A stretch of DNA of 64,000 nt from Acestrorhynchus altus (GCA_034509495.1 CM067509.1:7035288-7099287); one strand, 5' to 3'. Positions 1 through 10,927 are shown, numbered from the stretch's first letter. Program-made: numbers and translations. The notes: generated by a model from the letters alone, not told the origin.

Positions 1-696
1 GCGTAACTGGTTAGTGTTTAAACAATTGAGAAAAGCTAATGAAACCTTCTCCCTCTGCTGGGAATTTACCAGCATGGCCTTGGTGTTTCTGGACAGTGAT
101 GTTATACTGGTTTGTGCTGGTTTTTAAAGGGGTCTGATCCTCTACATTTGGGGTAATGGGTGCAGAGACGCAACCAGTCCCAGTAAATCACTTCCAACAC
201 CAATCCCGATCTTGCAGACCACAGTTCTGCAGCTGAAACCTCAGCTGAGTCAACATATCTCCATTCCAGACAACCGTAGACCATTAAAATCACTGTTAAT
301 AAACTGCCGGATGAATCTGCTCATAACCGTTGCTTTCTGTCATATTTTAACGCTTCACAAATGAAAGCCCCCCAGTTTACCCTTCACACCACTTCCTGTG
401 CGGGACTGTTCCCGCCCCCTGCTGTAATAAACGTTATTGCTGTTAGTGGAGTTTTAATTGCAGTGGTGGGTTCGACGTGATGGGTTCAGAGGCTGGAATG
501 TTGTTTTGACCAAAGTCAGTTTTCACTGCTTAACTCGGAGGCAAACAGCTCCGGAGAAGTGGTGAATCAGGATAATTCAGAAGGCAAATTCTGGAAATTC
601 TGTTTGAAAATCAATCTCTAAGACATTTCTACTCAATGTCAATCATTGTTCAGATGTTAGCAGGGAAGAACCGGTGCTTTGTGGCTCGCTTTAATT

Positions 697-826
697 GGAT
701 CATGTTCATTGGTTTGGAGAAAGGATCATGTTCATTGGTTTACAGAAAGGATCATGTTCATTGGTTTGGAGAAAGGATCATGTTCATTGGTTTACAGAAA
801 CGATAATGTTCATTGGCTCATTCCTT
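697..826. repeat. 26-bp minisatellite, 5 copies
   Basis: Five head-to-tail copies of a 26-bp unit that begins ggatcatgttcattggttt. Units alternate between an ending in ggagaaa and one in cagaaa, which suggests expansion of a 52-bp dimer. The last copy is degenerate. Several reading frames stay open across it, but none resembles a protein. Confidence 0.93.
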
Positions 827-1639
827 TCTGCGCAGTGTTTATCATTCAGGTGTTGGGAAGTAAGAGTCAGTGGTTCATTACTCAGTTACTGGTGTGGCTG
901 CACCCCTGTGACCTGTGGTGGTGCCGAGGTTCAAAGCTGCTAACTGGAACCCGATAGCCGGTTTGGCCGAGCTCCAGGAAGCCGTCCGATGGAGTAAAGA
1001 GCAAAAATGGGTTTTAAACGCCGTGGGCTGGTAATTATGACCGATTGTTAATCTCATGACTGCGCCGCCGCCCTGTCAGTCTGGAGACGTGCTGCACACA
1101 AGCAGCCTTAGTGCTAATATAACACTTTATTCTTCTGTCTGACATTGATCTGAACCAGCTATACAGAGAGACGGAAGTGAAACTGAAGAAATGACTTTAA
1201 AACATCGTTTATAAACATAATCGTGAGGAAGAAGTTCAGACCCCCTGGGCTTGAATAGCTGGTTTCTCCTCCTTTGGCTGAAATAATGTCAATTAAATGT
1301 TTCTATAACCGTCTACCGTCTCTGACATCGACTGGAAGAAAGATTAGTCCACTCCTCACTATGACAATCAAGAGCAAACCACACTAATGTCTGAGGTTCC
1401 ATAGTCCTCTCTAACGATGGTCTGAAGTTCTGCTCCTGATTCTGGTTTCAGACATTCTAAGTTGTAATAAATCTAATAATTACATTTTAATAAATGATGT
1501 TTAGAAGACATGTCTTCAGTTGTATGTGTTAAGTTATATCACCTAACATGACTGAATTGTGTAATTAACACTTAAATCCAATAAATACGATCAGTTCTGC
1601 TATTATATGCAGTCCTGAGATTCCGGCTGATTTGTGGAT

Positions 1640-1880
1640 CTCAACTCAGAGGCTGGAGTTTAGAGGAAATTTATCCCAGGATCCATCAGGCCTGCAAGGC
1701 ATGTCAGACGGCGTGGACAGTGAGAGGAGACAGGAGACATTTTTTTGAGCTTCCACAGCAAGCAGAAGCAAGTTAATAATCTTTTTATGCCCTCCAAACT
1801 TTTAATTATTATACGCAAACCAAGTGCAATTTGCAGATTACCTGGCAAGTGCTAGCATGTCTTCACCCCAAAACAAGCGC
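1640..1880. other. unique AT-rich stretch, possible conserved non-coding element
   Basis: This is a repeat-free block inside edar intron 5 with homeodomain-like cores (taattatt, aattatta) and balanced composition, unlike the decayed repeats around it. It has no convincing coding frame. The call as a possible enhancer rests only on how the sequence looks. Confidence 0.2.
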
Positions 1881-2479
1881 CTCCACACGTTCCCTGCACA
1901 TAGTTTCACATTAGACACACCGGTTTGAGGCCTTTCATTAAAACCCACCTCCACCTGCCTCACCTCTCCCAGCTGCCACGACCGAAGAAAACAATTAGAG
2001 AACGTCTACAGCGACTCTGCTCGCTTCCAGACGACCTGCACCGCCTTTAAAGGGCTCGTACCTGGAGCAGCAGCACTTCCCTCGCTGACTGTCTTCGCTC
2101 TGATTGAATTCAGTCCCATTACAGAGTGAGACCGAGGTGTTTCTATGTGCATGTCTACATGAGTGTGACGTGCATTTGTAGTGGAGCACTTGGCGCAGGT
2201 GTTACCATGACAACAAGCATCACGTACTTCCAGTCGGAAAGAGGAGCAGCAGCGTGCTACCAGGGTTATCTGATATAGGTTTCAAATGATGGCCCCTCTC
2301 ACACGTCCTGCAGCAGTCCAAGGCACATGTGCAGGACCCCACCGCTGATGACACGAAGCCTCCTGATGAAAGTCCTCATACCGAAGGAATTCCCTGATTC
2401 TGATTGGAAGCAATTTCTGTAAGACACGGCAGACGTTCCTGATTTTACGCGGCTTTATGAAAGACGATGTCGTCCCCAC

Positions 2480-2790
2480 AGAACACTGTAAGAGTCCCTG
2501 TTCCAGGAATGATGTGTGTGGCTGTTGCCTCGACTGCAATGGTGCCGGACAGTCATGGAGTCACTCAGAATGGCAGCAGGTCATCTTCAGTCAGTCCCGC
2601 CTTTGACGACCAAGGAATCCGTGTGTGGAGGCACCGTGGTCAGCGACAAGGTCAATGGTTTGTTGTCACTTGTCCAGAAGGTCTGGTGTGATGCTGTGGG
2701 TGCAGTTTTGTACGATGCCAGATCACCTTTGGTCTTCATTACAGACACTTTAACAGACCAACGTTACGTGAATGAGGTTACGTTTTCAGA
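2480..2790 (+). pseudogene. Tc1/mariner-type transposase relic
   Basis: A broken catalytic-domain fragment of a Tc1-like DDE transposase. Plus-strand frames contain a DDQGIRVWRHRG-like stretch (about 2608-2640), which follows the first catalytic Asp in these enzymes. Further on is GAVLYDARSPLVFITDTLTD (about 2698-2757). The same GAVLY..ARSPL.FITDTLTDQ.Y.NEV string appears in the relic at 32740-33200, so both descend from one family. At least one frameshift separates the two blocks. There is no start codon, no helix-turn-helix and no third catalytic residue, so it is inactive. Confidence 0.8.
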
Positions 2791-3301
2791 AGCTGTGCGT
2801 TTGAGAAAAGGAGGTCCTTCAACCAATCTTTAAAGCTCAACTATGTTCTGAAGCTCCTCTGTAAAGTGTGACTCTAATTTTCACTGGAAAGAAGTGGAAT
2901 CACTTTCTCCAGAGTGCCTGCAGTTCTCCTACTTCACCGAGTTATTAATACGCCATGTCATTTGCATATGAAGCAAAGGCGTCTAACCGAATCAGCGCTG
3001 TGATCTCGTGCTGATATAATCGGCGACTTTAAAAACAATTCTTGAGGCAGTGCATCACGTTCATGGAGCCGCTACAAGCCGAAATCCCTGCCAAGCAGCT
3101 GGTTGTTGTTCCGTGCCATCTTTTATTAATCCCGCGCGTCCGCAGAGTGGCCTCACCCAGCCGGCGTCTCTCAGAGCACAGCTCCTTCTGGGGGTTCCAT
3201 TAACGACCGGCGTCTGCCGTTCAGTGTCTCTCTGCACCCGACTAGACCCGAAGAGACCAAACTGTTCTGAAACACTTTAACACAATCGGTTCCTTTATCA
3301 G

Positions 3302-3800
3302 TCACTGTTTCACAGCACTGGAGTGTTTAAACCCCTCAGCGTCACTGCTGGACCGAGAACAGTCCAGCCGACAGCGTCCTGTGAGCAGCGTCCTGTGAGC
3401 ACTGATGAAGGACTAGAGGACGACCAACACAAACTGTGCAGAGACAGGTGAGCTTCTGTCTCTGACTTTACATCTACAAGGTGGAGACACTCGGTAGGAG
3501 TGTCTGATAGAGTGGACAGTGAGTGGACACAGGGTTTAAACACTCCAGCAGCACTGCTGTGTCTGATCCACTCGTACCAGCAACACACACTAACACACCA
3601 CCACCATGTCAGTGTGACTGCAGTGCTGAGAATGACCCACCACCCACATCATATCTGCTCTGTGGTGGTCCTGTGGGGTCCTGATCATTGAAGATCAGGG
3701 TGAAAGGAGGAGAATAAAGTCTGCAGAGAAACAGATGAACTACAGTCTGGAATTATAGAACCACAAAGAGCTCCTGTGTGGTCAGAGGAGCTGATAAAAT
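3302..3800. mobile_element. fold-back repeat family B, longest copy
   Basis: This is the longest copy of a dispersed non-autonomous element. A central segment of about 230 bp is bounded by inverted repeats that contain gtttaaac and are flanked by ctccagcag/ctgctggag-type sequence. The right arm reads through tgatccactcgtaccag, then acacactaacacaccacc, then a block beginning gctgagaatgacccaccac. Related copies are at about 14460-14610, 39455-39795, 56195-56580 and 59578-59695. The central segment is inverted in two of them relative to this one. It has no coding capacity. The superfamily is not determined. Confidence 0.8.
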
Positions 3801-4487
3801 GGAGATCATGGACTAAATGTACTGCTCTGCTCCGAGGAGCAGTGAATGAAAATGTCTCTAATGTTTTTCTCGTGCTTTTCATTCCTAACGATGCTGCAGG
3901 CTGCTGGTATGGCGATTATCGGCTATGGTGGGGCTCTGGTGTGTGTCACTGCGAGTGTGTGGTTTCTTCCATCGACTCAGCGCTTCACAAATGCGCCGTT
4001 AATCAGCGAGCTGACGAGGTTAGCACCGATCTGCCAAACACCAAACCCCGGCCAAGGCAAGGCAAATAAATCTTTAAATATTCGTCAGTCTTACGGACCC
4101 CGGGCGGCCCCCGGGTCGCTACAGCCGCAGCTTTACTGATGACCTGCTATTTGTTCCATTAAAAAGGGTCGTGGTCGAGGGTTCTGGGTTTTGGAACCGC
4201 GAGTGTGCGTGAGTGTGTGTGTGGGCCATTTCGCATGCTCTTTTTAAAGAAAAGGCATCAAGCTTGGGTAGTGCGACTGGAAGCATTTAGTGTAATTGAG
4301 TATTTATGTACTGGCTGGACGGATGGAGAGGTGGAGGAGAGGAGGAGGAGAGGACTGGCAGAGGAGAGCAGAACTCGGGCAGCTCGTTGCTGAGGATTAA
4401 GAGGAGCAGTGAAGCTGCAGCTCCGTCACAATTAATCCACCCAACTGTTATTATTATCACTGACATAATACCATACACTGCATGTCC

Positions 4488-4515
4488 AAATACTTATGGA
4501 CACTCATTGTCTACC
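4488..4515. mobile_element. terminal fragment of fold-back family A
   Basis: A solitary copy of the near-palindromic end sequence tgtccaaatacttatggaca, which also forms the ends of the complete family A copy at 49832-50228. Confidence 0.6.
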
Positions 4516-4691
4516 TCCTAACGTAGGTGTTTTGAATGCTGAGTGGGCGGAGACAGGCGCAGGCATGTGATGTGCCATTAGATTGGCATGTCAGTGTTAT
4601 TAACAGAGTGTGTATTTCAGCCCAGTGTGGCGGCGGCAGCGCGAGCCCGGCGGGCAGGCTGATAGTGAGGGTGGAACTGATGTGCTCTTAC

Positions 4692-4777
4692 ACTCTTTGG
4701 TGTTCCGCGGAGCGTTCTGACAGGAATGACACACCATGCCATAGATGTTCCGCGGCCGCGTCTCTAAGATGTAGTAC
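4692..4777 (-). CDS. edar: edar exon 5: third cysteine-rich repeat of the ectodysplasin receptor
   Basis: EDAR is a TNF-receptor-family membrane protein that binds ectodysplasin A1 and signals through EDARADD to NF-kB in skin appendage (scale, tooth, fin) development. On the minus strand a good acceptor (ttcttcactcag) precedes a frame coding YYILETRPRNIYGMVCHSC and QNAPRNTKEC. Human EDAR from residue 120 reads YYMLENRPRNIYGMVCYSC, so identity is very high. The first base completes the Gly codon split by the exon 4 donor (phase 2 to phase 2). The only good donor is gtaaga at 4691-4686, just after the TKE codons, giving 86 nt. The frame otherwise runs on for 30 codons to a stop near 4600. Human exon 5 is longer and ends in a different phase, so the 3' end is less certain than the 5' end. 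Confidence 0.92.
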
Positions 4778-5096
4778 CTGAGTGAAGAAAGCACAGTGTC
4801 ACATGATCAGAGACGCCGCCAGACTCCTCAGTTAACAAAGGATGATATACTTCATTCATGCGGCTTAGAAAGTAGAATATCATGGATTATAATTGACGAA
4901 GGTAATATAATAATAATATACATACAAAAATTTAAATATAAACAAACAAACAAGCAAACAAACAAATAAATAAATAAGAATAATAAATAAATCTCCAACA
5001 TTAAAGTTTTGTACTAATAATCACTGCTCAGAAAATGTAAATCAGTCAAATGTGTCGCGTTAAATTAGAAATGCACTGAAATGAATGTTCAGAGCA

Positions 5097-5148
<52 letters not shown>
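5097..5148. repeat. (CA)n microsatellite
   Basis: About 26 uninterrupted CA dinucleotides in edar intron 4. Confidence 0.98.
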
Positions 5149-5150
<2 letters not shown>

Positions 5151-5741
5151 CACATCATATTCTTAAAGTTCACCAGTAAAACGATCACCAATTCCAGCTT
5201 AGCTCACCTTCATTTGAATTCATTATTATAATTAATTTAATTCAAACGGTCTTTATTTATTTATTATAATTATTATTTTTAAAATATGCTCCACTACTGA
5301 AAGTGATTTGCATTCTTCACAGTTCCACTTTCGAGCTGCGTGTCCTTTGTAATTTGTAGTCTCATGTGAGTGATTTCGTCGAAGTTCACATTTCTCGTAA
5401 ACGTCTTTGTTATATTGTTGTGTCTTGTTTGTCAGAAAAAATAATAATGTTTTTTTTTTCTCCACCCTTTTTGGTTGCATTTTATGTCAAAACAAACAGA
5501 AACAATCAAAAGACTCAAACCGATCCATACAGTACATAAACAGAACAGAAAGGATGAGTCGGTGTCGGGCCGGCGGCGGAGAGCGATGAGGGCACGGCGT
5601 TATGAACCGTGATTCATTCAAACACCAAAAATAATCAAATCAGAACACGATGCAATAAAAACATAATATAACCAGCCCCGACCGTCCACATCGTTCCTCT
5701 TGATCAAAGACGCTACGCTGGATGAGGGAAAGGAAATATCG

Positions 5742-5777
5742 CCCCCCCCCCCCACACACACACACACACACACACAC
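5742..5777. repeat. poly-C run followed by (CA)n
   Basis: A run of about 12 C is followed by about 12 CA units and then a second C run after a short gap. This is a low-complexity tract in edar intron 4. Confidence 0.95.
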
Positions 5778-5974
5778 CAACCCCCCCAATGTGAGAAAGA
5801 AGAGAGTGCAGTCGGAGGGGGCTCTGCGGAGGCTGCGGCCTTCAGCAGTCTGGGAGAGTATATTAAACACACTCAATAATGTTCCTTTAAGAAGCTGCAC
5901 TTTGTATATTTACATTAAAAGTGATTGAAACCAGACTGTGCTTTAAGTGGGTACAGTGCCAGGCAGCCCCTCAC

Positions 5975-6002
5975 ATGTGTGTGTGTGTGTGTGTGTGTGT
6001 GT
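5975..6002. repeat. (GT)n microsatellite
   Basis: About 14 GT units in edar intron 4. Confidence 0.96.
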
Positions 6003-6134
6003 CTGCCTGGTTGTTTCCATGGCGCTCATGAAAGAAAGGCAGCAGATAAGACTGTCCTGATTGACACTGTGACCAATTTCAGGTCGATTCAGTGAACGTC
6101 AGGGTCACTGAAAAGTCAGACAGTGATTCAGCCC

Positions 6135-6136
<2 letters not shown>

Positions 6137-6195
<59 letters not shown>
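6137..6195. repeat. (GT)n microsatellite
   Basis: About 29 uninterrupted GT units in edar intron 4. Confidence 0.98.
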
Positions 6196-6197
<2 letters not shown>

Positions 6198-6784
6198 CTT
6201 CATGTAGAAATGCCAAATATTATCACGAAGAACAAAAAACACAATCCCCCATAAACCCCAGTTTAATGAAACCGTTAATTAGCTGTTTATTATGAATATA
6301 ATCTGTTGATTAATGCAGGACTGTTTTATCGATTTAATCGAAACCACTGGTTTTCCGTTCCTGGAACACAAATTCCACGGGATGAGGAATTCTGGTCGAC
6401 TGCAGCACTGAATGGAGCCGATCGACGACTGACCTCATACTCACATGAATTACATACTAAATCTTTATTTATTAGAACTGAATTGCTTTGAGAATCAAAA
6501 TGATACATTTATAATAAATAAATAATCATAAAACTGCATCTTCAGCACTGATGTCATTGATTAAACAGACTAAAGGCTCCGCCCATCAATACCGTCTCAC
6601 ACCCCGCAGGTATTTATAGCCCGATCATACTGGTGCAGTGCCATCTACAGGAGCCTGAATGCCATTTAACCAGGGGTGCCAACACTTCTGCATAAGATCC
6701 TCCCTGTTTCAGATCTGAACACAGGGGTGGAGTCACTCTTTAAGAGTGTAGTTATCTAGAGCAGTGTGCTTCGTGTCCACTCAC

Positions 6785-6966
6785 CCGGGCAGGCAGGGGC
6801 CACATTCGGCGTCGCTCTTCGGGGTGCCCGGGGTCAGCACGGTGGCCCGGTAAAGAGAGTCACAGTCTTTATGCCGCCGGCAGATTTCATACTTTCCTTT
6901 GGAAAACTTGCCCGGAGGACAGGGGACACAGGTACAGTTCTGGACACAAACAACACAAACACAGCT
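6785..6966 (-). CDS. edar: edar exon 4: second cysteine-rich repeat, with an unusual 5' end
   Basis: Minus-strand frame coding CVPCPPGKFSKGKYEICRRH, then KDC, then RATVLTPG, and ending AECGPCLPG. It matches human EDAR residues 71-119 without gaps. The donor is gg|gtgagt at 6784-6779, phase 2, which fits exon 5. With an acceptor at 6968-6967 (ccactcag) the exon is 182 nt. That equals the 182 nt I infer for human, and it starts on Ser-Cys exactly as human Ser59-Cys60. However, the ten residues after that Cys read VCVVCVQNCT in place of the conserved GYGTKDEDYG. A second, stronger-looking acceptor (tttgtgtccag) lies 27 nt further in and would start the exon at 6939 in the same frame. The true 5' boundary is therefore open, while the part from 6933 to 6785 is secure. 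Confidence 0.9.
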
Positions 6967-7099
6967 CTGAGTGGATGGCCAACATCAGGTCAATCAAATA
7001 CATCCTCTTTAAGCAAAAGAATTCAGACTCTTCTCCTGTTCCATGGTGTTTCTACCAGGGGGTTGACTATGGGGGTCTCACGGTGAGCACGGAGATCCT

Positions 7100-7345
7100 G
7101 CCTTTGCTGTGGAGCGACACACTGACCCAACTGCTGCTGTGATGATCTGGGCAGCATCACATCTGACAGTCGGTCAGCCCTTATAGTGGTGTTCTAGAGG
7201 ACTGGGTATCTCTAGAACATCAGACAAGTCTCGTGGGGTGATCCCAGTATGCAGTGGTCAGTACCTAACAAAGTGCTCGGAAGGAAGGACAACCGCTGAA
7301 CCAGCAACAGGGTCAAGGGGTCAAGGCTCATTGATGCTCATGGAG
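7100..7345 (+). pseudogene. Tc1/mariner-type transposase relic (N-terminal region)
   Basis: The plus strand around 7237-7340 translates to IPSMQWSVPNKVLGRKDNR, then a stop, then RVKGSRLIDAHG. I recognise this as the helix-turn-helix region common to fish Tc1-like transposases (WS.P....RKDNR...GRPRLI). It has an in-frame stop and no catalytic domain follows, so it is a fragment. The upstream 130 bp looks like part of the same element. Confidence 0.6.
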
Positions 7346-8650
7346 GTTCCACCTCACGACTTACAGGACTTAAAGGTTCTGCAGTTATATTAGTCTTGGT
7401 GCAGAGACCACAGGACACCTTCTGTGCCTTGCAGGGTCAGAACTGATTTGATGGCATGTGTGTAAAGGGAAGAGTCCACCATCGTCCACCAGCATTTAAG
7501 AGAGGAACGTGTGTTTACTGGGTGAAATGGGAGGTTTATTCAAATGTACATAGAATGTCATATTTCTAATTTTATCCGGGTTGGACTGAAAGTGTACGTT
7601 CTGGACTTTCCGTGGAGCAACACCCAAATAACTGCGACTCCACATAATCTTCAACAGCGATTCACTCAATGACTCCTCCGACTCGAGGATGACCCTTCGC
7701 TGACTGACTTCCCAGGTAGCTGCTCATCGCCTCCGGCAGCTGCACTCATCTCGTCCAAAGTGACGCTGCAATTAACCTAATAGCTCCAATTATCAGTCTT
7801 GTGTTCCCTCCAGTAACAGGCTGAATCAATCCCCGCCACAACCTCCAACCCAAAACAAGCATCCGCAACCTGACGGGTGGAGAATGGCTGGCACGGAGCA
7901 TCTGGACCCGTTTAACAATCAGCTCCTCGATTGAGGCCTGCTGAGTCGGTCTCGTCCCGTTCACGGAGTCTTGAGAGATACCCCTCCGCCCTCCTCACTC
8001 ATATCCAACATTGGAAACATGAGGAGAACAGAAGAACGACAGGCTTTCAAGCCTTTATTAAAACAAGATCTTCTTCATCGGAGAGCCCAAATGCACCGCT
8101 CTTTATTGGATTGTGCAGGAATGCGATGTTTCAGGGATTTCTGGGCCTTTACTTTTCGTCGGACTCCATCTGCCAATGTCATTTGGTCTTTTATCATTAA
8201 AACAGCATTAGGCTAGAACCTCAGCTTGGTTCCATCAGAAACATTTGGCGATGGTTATGGGGCCATTCTGAAGTCGCCTGCAGTGACCAATGCTTCCACA
8301 AACCAGACCAGTGTGGTACAGGAGAGGCTGTAGATGGCAGACTTGGGATTGAGTTTTATCTGTGCCATGTTTCCTCTGCCGGGAACCCGGGAGCACCAAT
8401 GATTCCGAACAACGTAGAACCAAGACGTCTTCACGTGCTTCAGAAAACGACCATTTGTGCGAGTGTGTTAGCTTGAACATTCCCAGCGATCTCCTGAAGA
8501 AAGGCCAGCCTTCCCAGTTCAGATCCAGCACCAAGTGTATCTAATCAAGCCTTCGTTAAAGTAAATTAGGTGAGCTGCTGGTGGAACTGAACAAAACCAT
8601 ATGGTGTCCAGAGTTCACATAGAAGATCAGCACCCCAACCGCTTTTCTCT

Positions 8651-8750
8651 GTTCTTCTCTTCTGAGTGTGGTCTTCTGTCTGTTCTTCTCTTCTGACTGT
8701 GGTCTTCTGTCTGTTCTTCTCTTCTGACTGTGGTCTTCTGTCTGTTCTTC
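8651..8750. repeat. 31-bp minisatellite, about 3.2 copies
   Basis: Three tandem copies plus a partial copy of a 31-bp pyrimidine-rich unit that begins gttcttctcttctgactg. The first copy differs by one base (gag for gac). Confidence 0.95.
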
Positions 8751-9674
8751 TACCAGTATTTACAAAACACAAAACTGGAATCAAAGTCTGGAGTCTGACT
8801 TTATAAGTTCTTTAAAAAAATAAAAATGAAAAAAGAAACTCCTTCAACTCTAAATGAAAGTTCTGAAACTTAAACAGAGATAAAAAAACGACCGGGTGTA
8901 GAAGATTGTGGATCTCCAACCTGATTTTACTGCTTGGTCGCATCAGAGTGTAAAATATCCTGAATGTGAAACTTAATCCAGAACTAGACTAGTGTATCCG
9001 TTGTCTCGGTCCTGCCAGCGGAAACCAATTTAATGCAACATCCATCAGATCTCGTCTGATCTGCTGTCGAAAACCATCTGAAAGTCAGCAAGGAGATACG
9101 GGACCCCCGTTTGATCCATTGAAAGTGGCAGGATGGGAACCGGGCCTCGTTTAAAAATGAAAGAAGCCCAGAAGATCACAGGTCATGCCAATTACAGGTG
9201 AAGAGCAGCGTTAATTAGAGAAGAAGCAGAAAGAGAGGCAGATGAAAGAGAGGCAGAGCGAGGGAGGCAGGAGGGTCGTGTCTGTACTCGTGGAAGATGC
9301 TTCTCAGAACCTGTGTAAACAGCGGGAGACGTAGTGTTCTGCTCAATTAGCAGGAGCTGTGCTCAATCACGTGAGCTGATTTGTTTTCTCAGGGGAGACG
9401 CAGGTGGAGGTGCAGCAGAGTGGCGGGACGGGAGCGTCAGATATAGACCAGAGTAGGAGTGACCATATCAGAACCCCGGGGGTGAATAATGCTACAACAC
9501 CACAGTGCACTGGAGCCTACACCGGCTACACCTTAAAACTCCACACTGCACACCTGGATCAAACAGTATCTCCTACAATGACAGAAACAACATTAACAAG
9601 CTTGCCTAAAGGAACCCCATTAGTGTGGTTGGGGTGGGGCTGCAGACTGGGTGGGCTGGGGGTCACCAGCTTCA

Positions 9675-9677
<3 letters not shown>

Positions 9678-9754
<77 letters not shown>
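9678..9754. repeat. (CA)n microsatellite
   Basis: About 38 uninterrupted CA units in edar intron 3. Confidence 0.98.
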
Positions 9755-9756
<2 letters not shown>

Positions 9757-9859
9757 GCCTGTATGACTGGTTCAGAGGTTCTGAGTATTTGTTTCTAACT
9801 TCTATCTGAAAGCCCCCTAGTGGTCACTCAAATTGGAGATGTACTGACTGAGTGTGTTT

Positions 9860-10040
9860 ACAACTGGCAATGCACTGGTTGAGTGTGTGTTTACTGGTGT
9901 AACAGTACTGGTTGAGTGTTGTGTATACTGGTGTAACAGTACTGGTTGAGTGTGTGTTTACTGGTGTTATAGTACTGGTTGAGTGTGTGTTTACTGGTGT
10001 AACAGTACTGGTTGAGTGTGTGTTTACTGGTGTACTGACT
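9860..10040. repeat. 33-bp minisatellite, about 5 copies
   Basis: Tandem units of about 33 bp, each containing tactggttgagtgtgtgttt and ending in actggtgtaac, with small length variation. It lies about 200 bp downstream of edar exon 3. Confidence 0.9.
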
Positions 10041-10243
10041 GTGTGTACACTGGGTGGTGGAGGACACTGCACACAGTAAATCATCTCCCTCTGCGCGTTC
10101 TGTGAGCTACCATGTTTTTACGGCGGTATGAAAGGCGAGGATTTGGTTCTTGTTGGATGCGCGGTGTTTTTTCCTGAGTGACATCAGCGCGAGAATGAGC
10201 TCATTCAGATAACAAAGCTAATTATTGTTTTTATTAATGTTAC

Positions 10244-10366
10244 CACTGATGGCTCCTGTCCGGGTTGGCACTGCGGGCACGGCTGGCAGCTGCTGCTGGT
10301 GTGGTTATAAAACTCATTCTCTCCACAGCTGGAATATTCCGCCCTCAGTAGAGACACACTGGACAC
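10244..10366 (-). CDS. edar: edar exon 3: end of signal peptide and first cysteine-rich repeat
   Basis: Minus-strand frame of 41 codons: VSSVSLLR, then AEYSSCGENEFYNHTSSSC, then QPCPQCQPGQEPSV. Human EDAR exon 3 (codons 18-58) also has 41 codons and reads AEYSNCGENEYYNQT after the signal peptide, so the exon is length-identical and phase-identical (0/0). The N-x-T sequon and the CRD1 cysteines are kept. The acceptor is cttgcag (cag complementary to 10367-10369) and the donor is gtaaca (10243-10238). Nearly the whole region upstream of the acceptor is a (TG)n tract, which is unusual for a 3' splice site. The predicted signal-peptidase site lies just before AEYSS. Confidence 0.95.
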
Positions 10367-10371
10367 CTGCA

Positions 10372-10373
<2 letters not shown>

Positions 10374-10447
<74 letters not shown>
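10374..10447. repeat. (TG)n tract forming the end of edar intron 2
   Basis: About 37 dinucleotide units with one TTTG interruption near 10403. On the transcribed (minus) sense it is (UG)n and ends 7 bases before the first base of exon 3. Confidence 0.98.
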
Positions 10448-10449
<2 letters not shown>

Positions 10450-10694
10450 GAAACAATTAAACACAAAATCTTTCTTTTTCCCTTACAATTAAATGGACTG
10501 TTACAGTGTTTTTAAGACTAAAATGTAAATGAGCTGTGCTCTGATTGGCTGTCCTTAAGGAATAAGTGAGCTGGGCAGAGTGTGTATTTTTGAAACGTGT
10601 TGCTGGTCAGAAGACAGCAATTCACTACAGGTGTTTCTGTGGAGGGACACTGGCAGGAACATGGTCAAAGGGCATGAACTGCACAGTTCAAGGT

Positions 10695-10735
<41 letters not shown>
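10695..10735. repeat. (CA)n microsatellite
   Basis: About 20 CA units in edar intron 2. Confidence 0.97.
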
Positions 10736-10736
<1 letters not shown>

Positions 10737-10874
10737 CCAAAGCGACAGACCGCAAGAGTGTCACTTACAGCCAATCAATCAAAGTCAAGTCCCGCCCACT
10801 GCTTTAATTACATTCCAGTTTAATTACAACCTAAATTCCCCCTGAAATGTCAGCTTGTGGGATGTAACCTCCAA

Positions 10875-10876
<2 letters not shown>

Positions 10877-10927
<51 letters not shown>

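Larger units (their letters stand above)
1..4691 (-). other. edar: edar intron 5 (partial) with repeats
   Basis: This stretch lies 3' of edar exon 5 on the minus strand, so it is read as intron 5, cut by the window edge. I searched the minus strand for an exon coding the EDAR transmembrane helix or the death domain and found none. It contains a 26-bp tandem array (697-826), a Tc1-type transposase relic (about 2480-2790), a fold-back repeat (3302-3800) and several unique stretches. The assignment as intron depends on exon 5 being correctly joined to exons outside the window. Confidence 0.6.
4778..6784 (-). other. edar: edar intron 4
   Basis: GT-AG intron of about 2.0 kb between exons 4 and 5 (donor gtgagt at 6784-6779, acceptor ending at 4778). 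It holds an A/T-rich stretch (4850-5060), four microsatellites (5097-5148, 5742-5777, 5975-6002, 6137-6195) and otherwise unremarkable sequence. No other exon is visible. Confidence 0.85.
6967..10243 (-). other. edar: edar intron 3
   Basis: GT-AG intron of about 3.3 kb between exons 3 and 4 (donor gtaaca at 10243). It contains a Tc1-type transposase relic (7100-7345), a 31-bp minisatellite (8651-8750), a long (CA)n tract (9678-9754) and a 33-bp minisatellite (9860-10040). I looked for an extra small exon coding the GTKDED-like segment missing from exon 4 and did not find one. Confidence 0.8.

Noticed and set aside
3846..4139. Hydrophobic plus-strand frame (MAIIGYGGALVCV...), first suspected as a transmembrane exon of edar.
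   Set aside because: Wrong strand for edar, and no match to the EDAR transmembrane exon. The minus strand here has stops.
7931..8216. Two overlapping plus-strand frames of 81-89 codons at 7.9-8.2 kb.
   Set aside because: No domain, no splice context, and wrong strand within edar intron 3.
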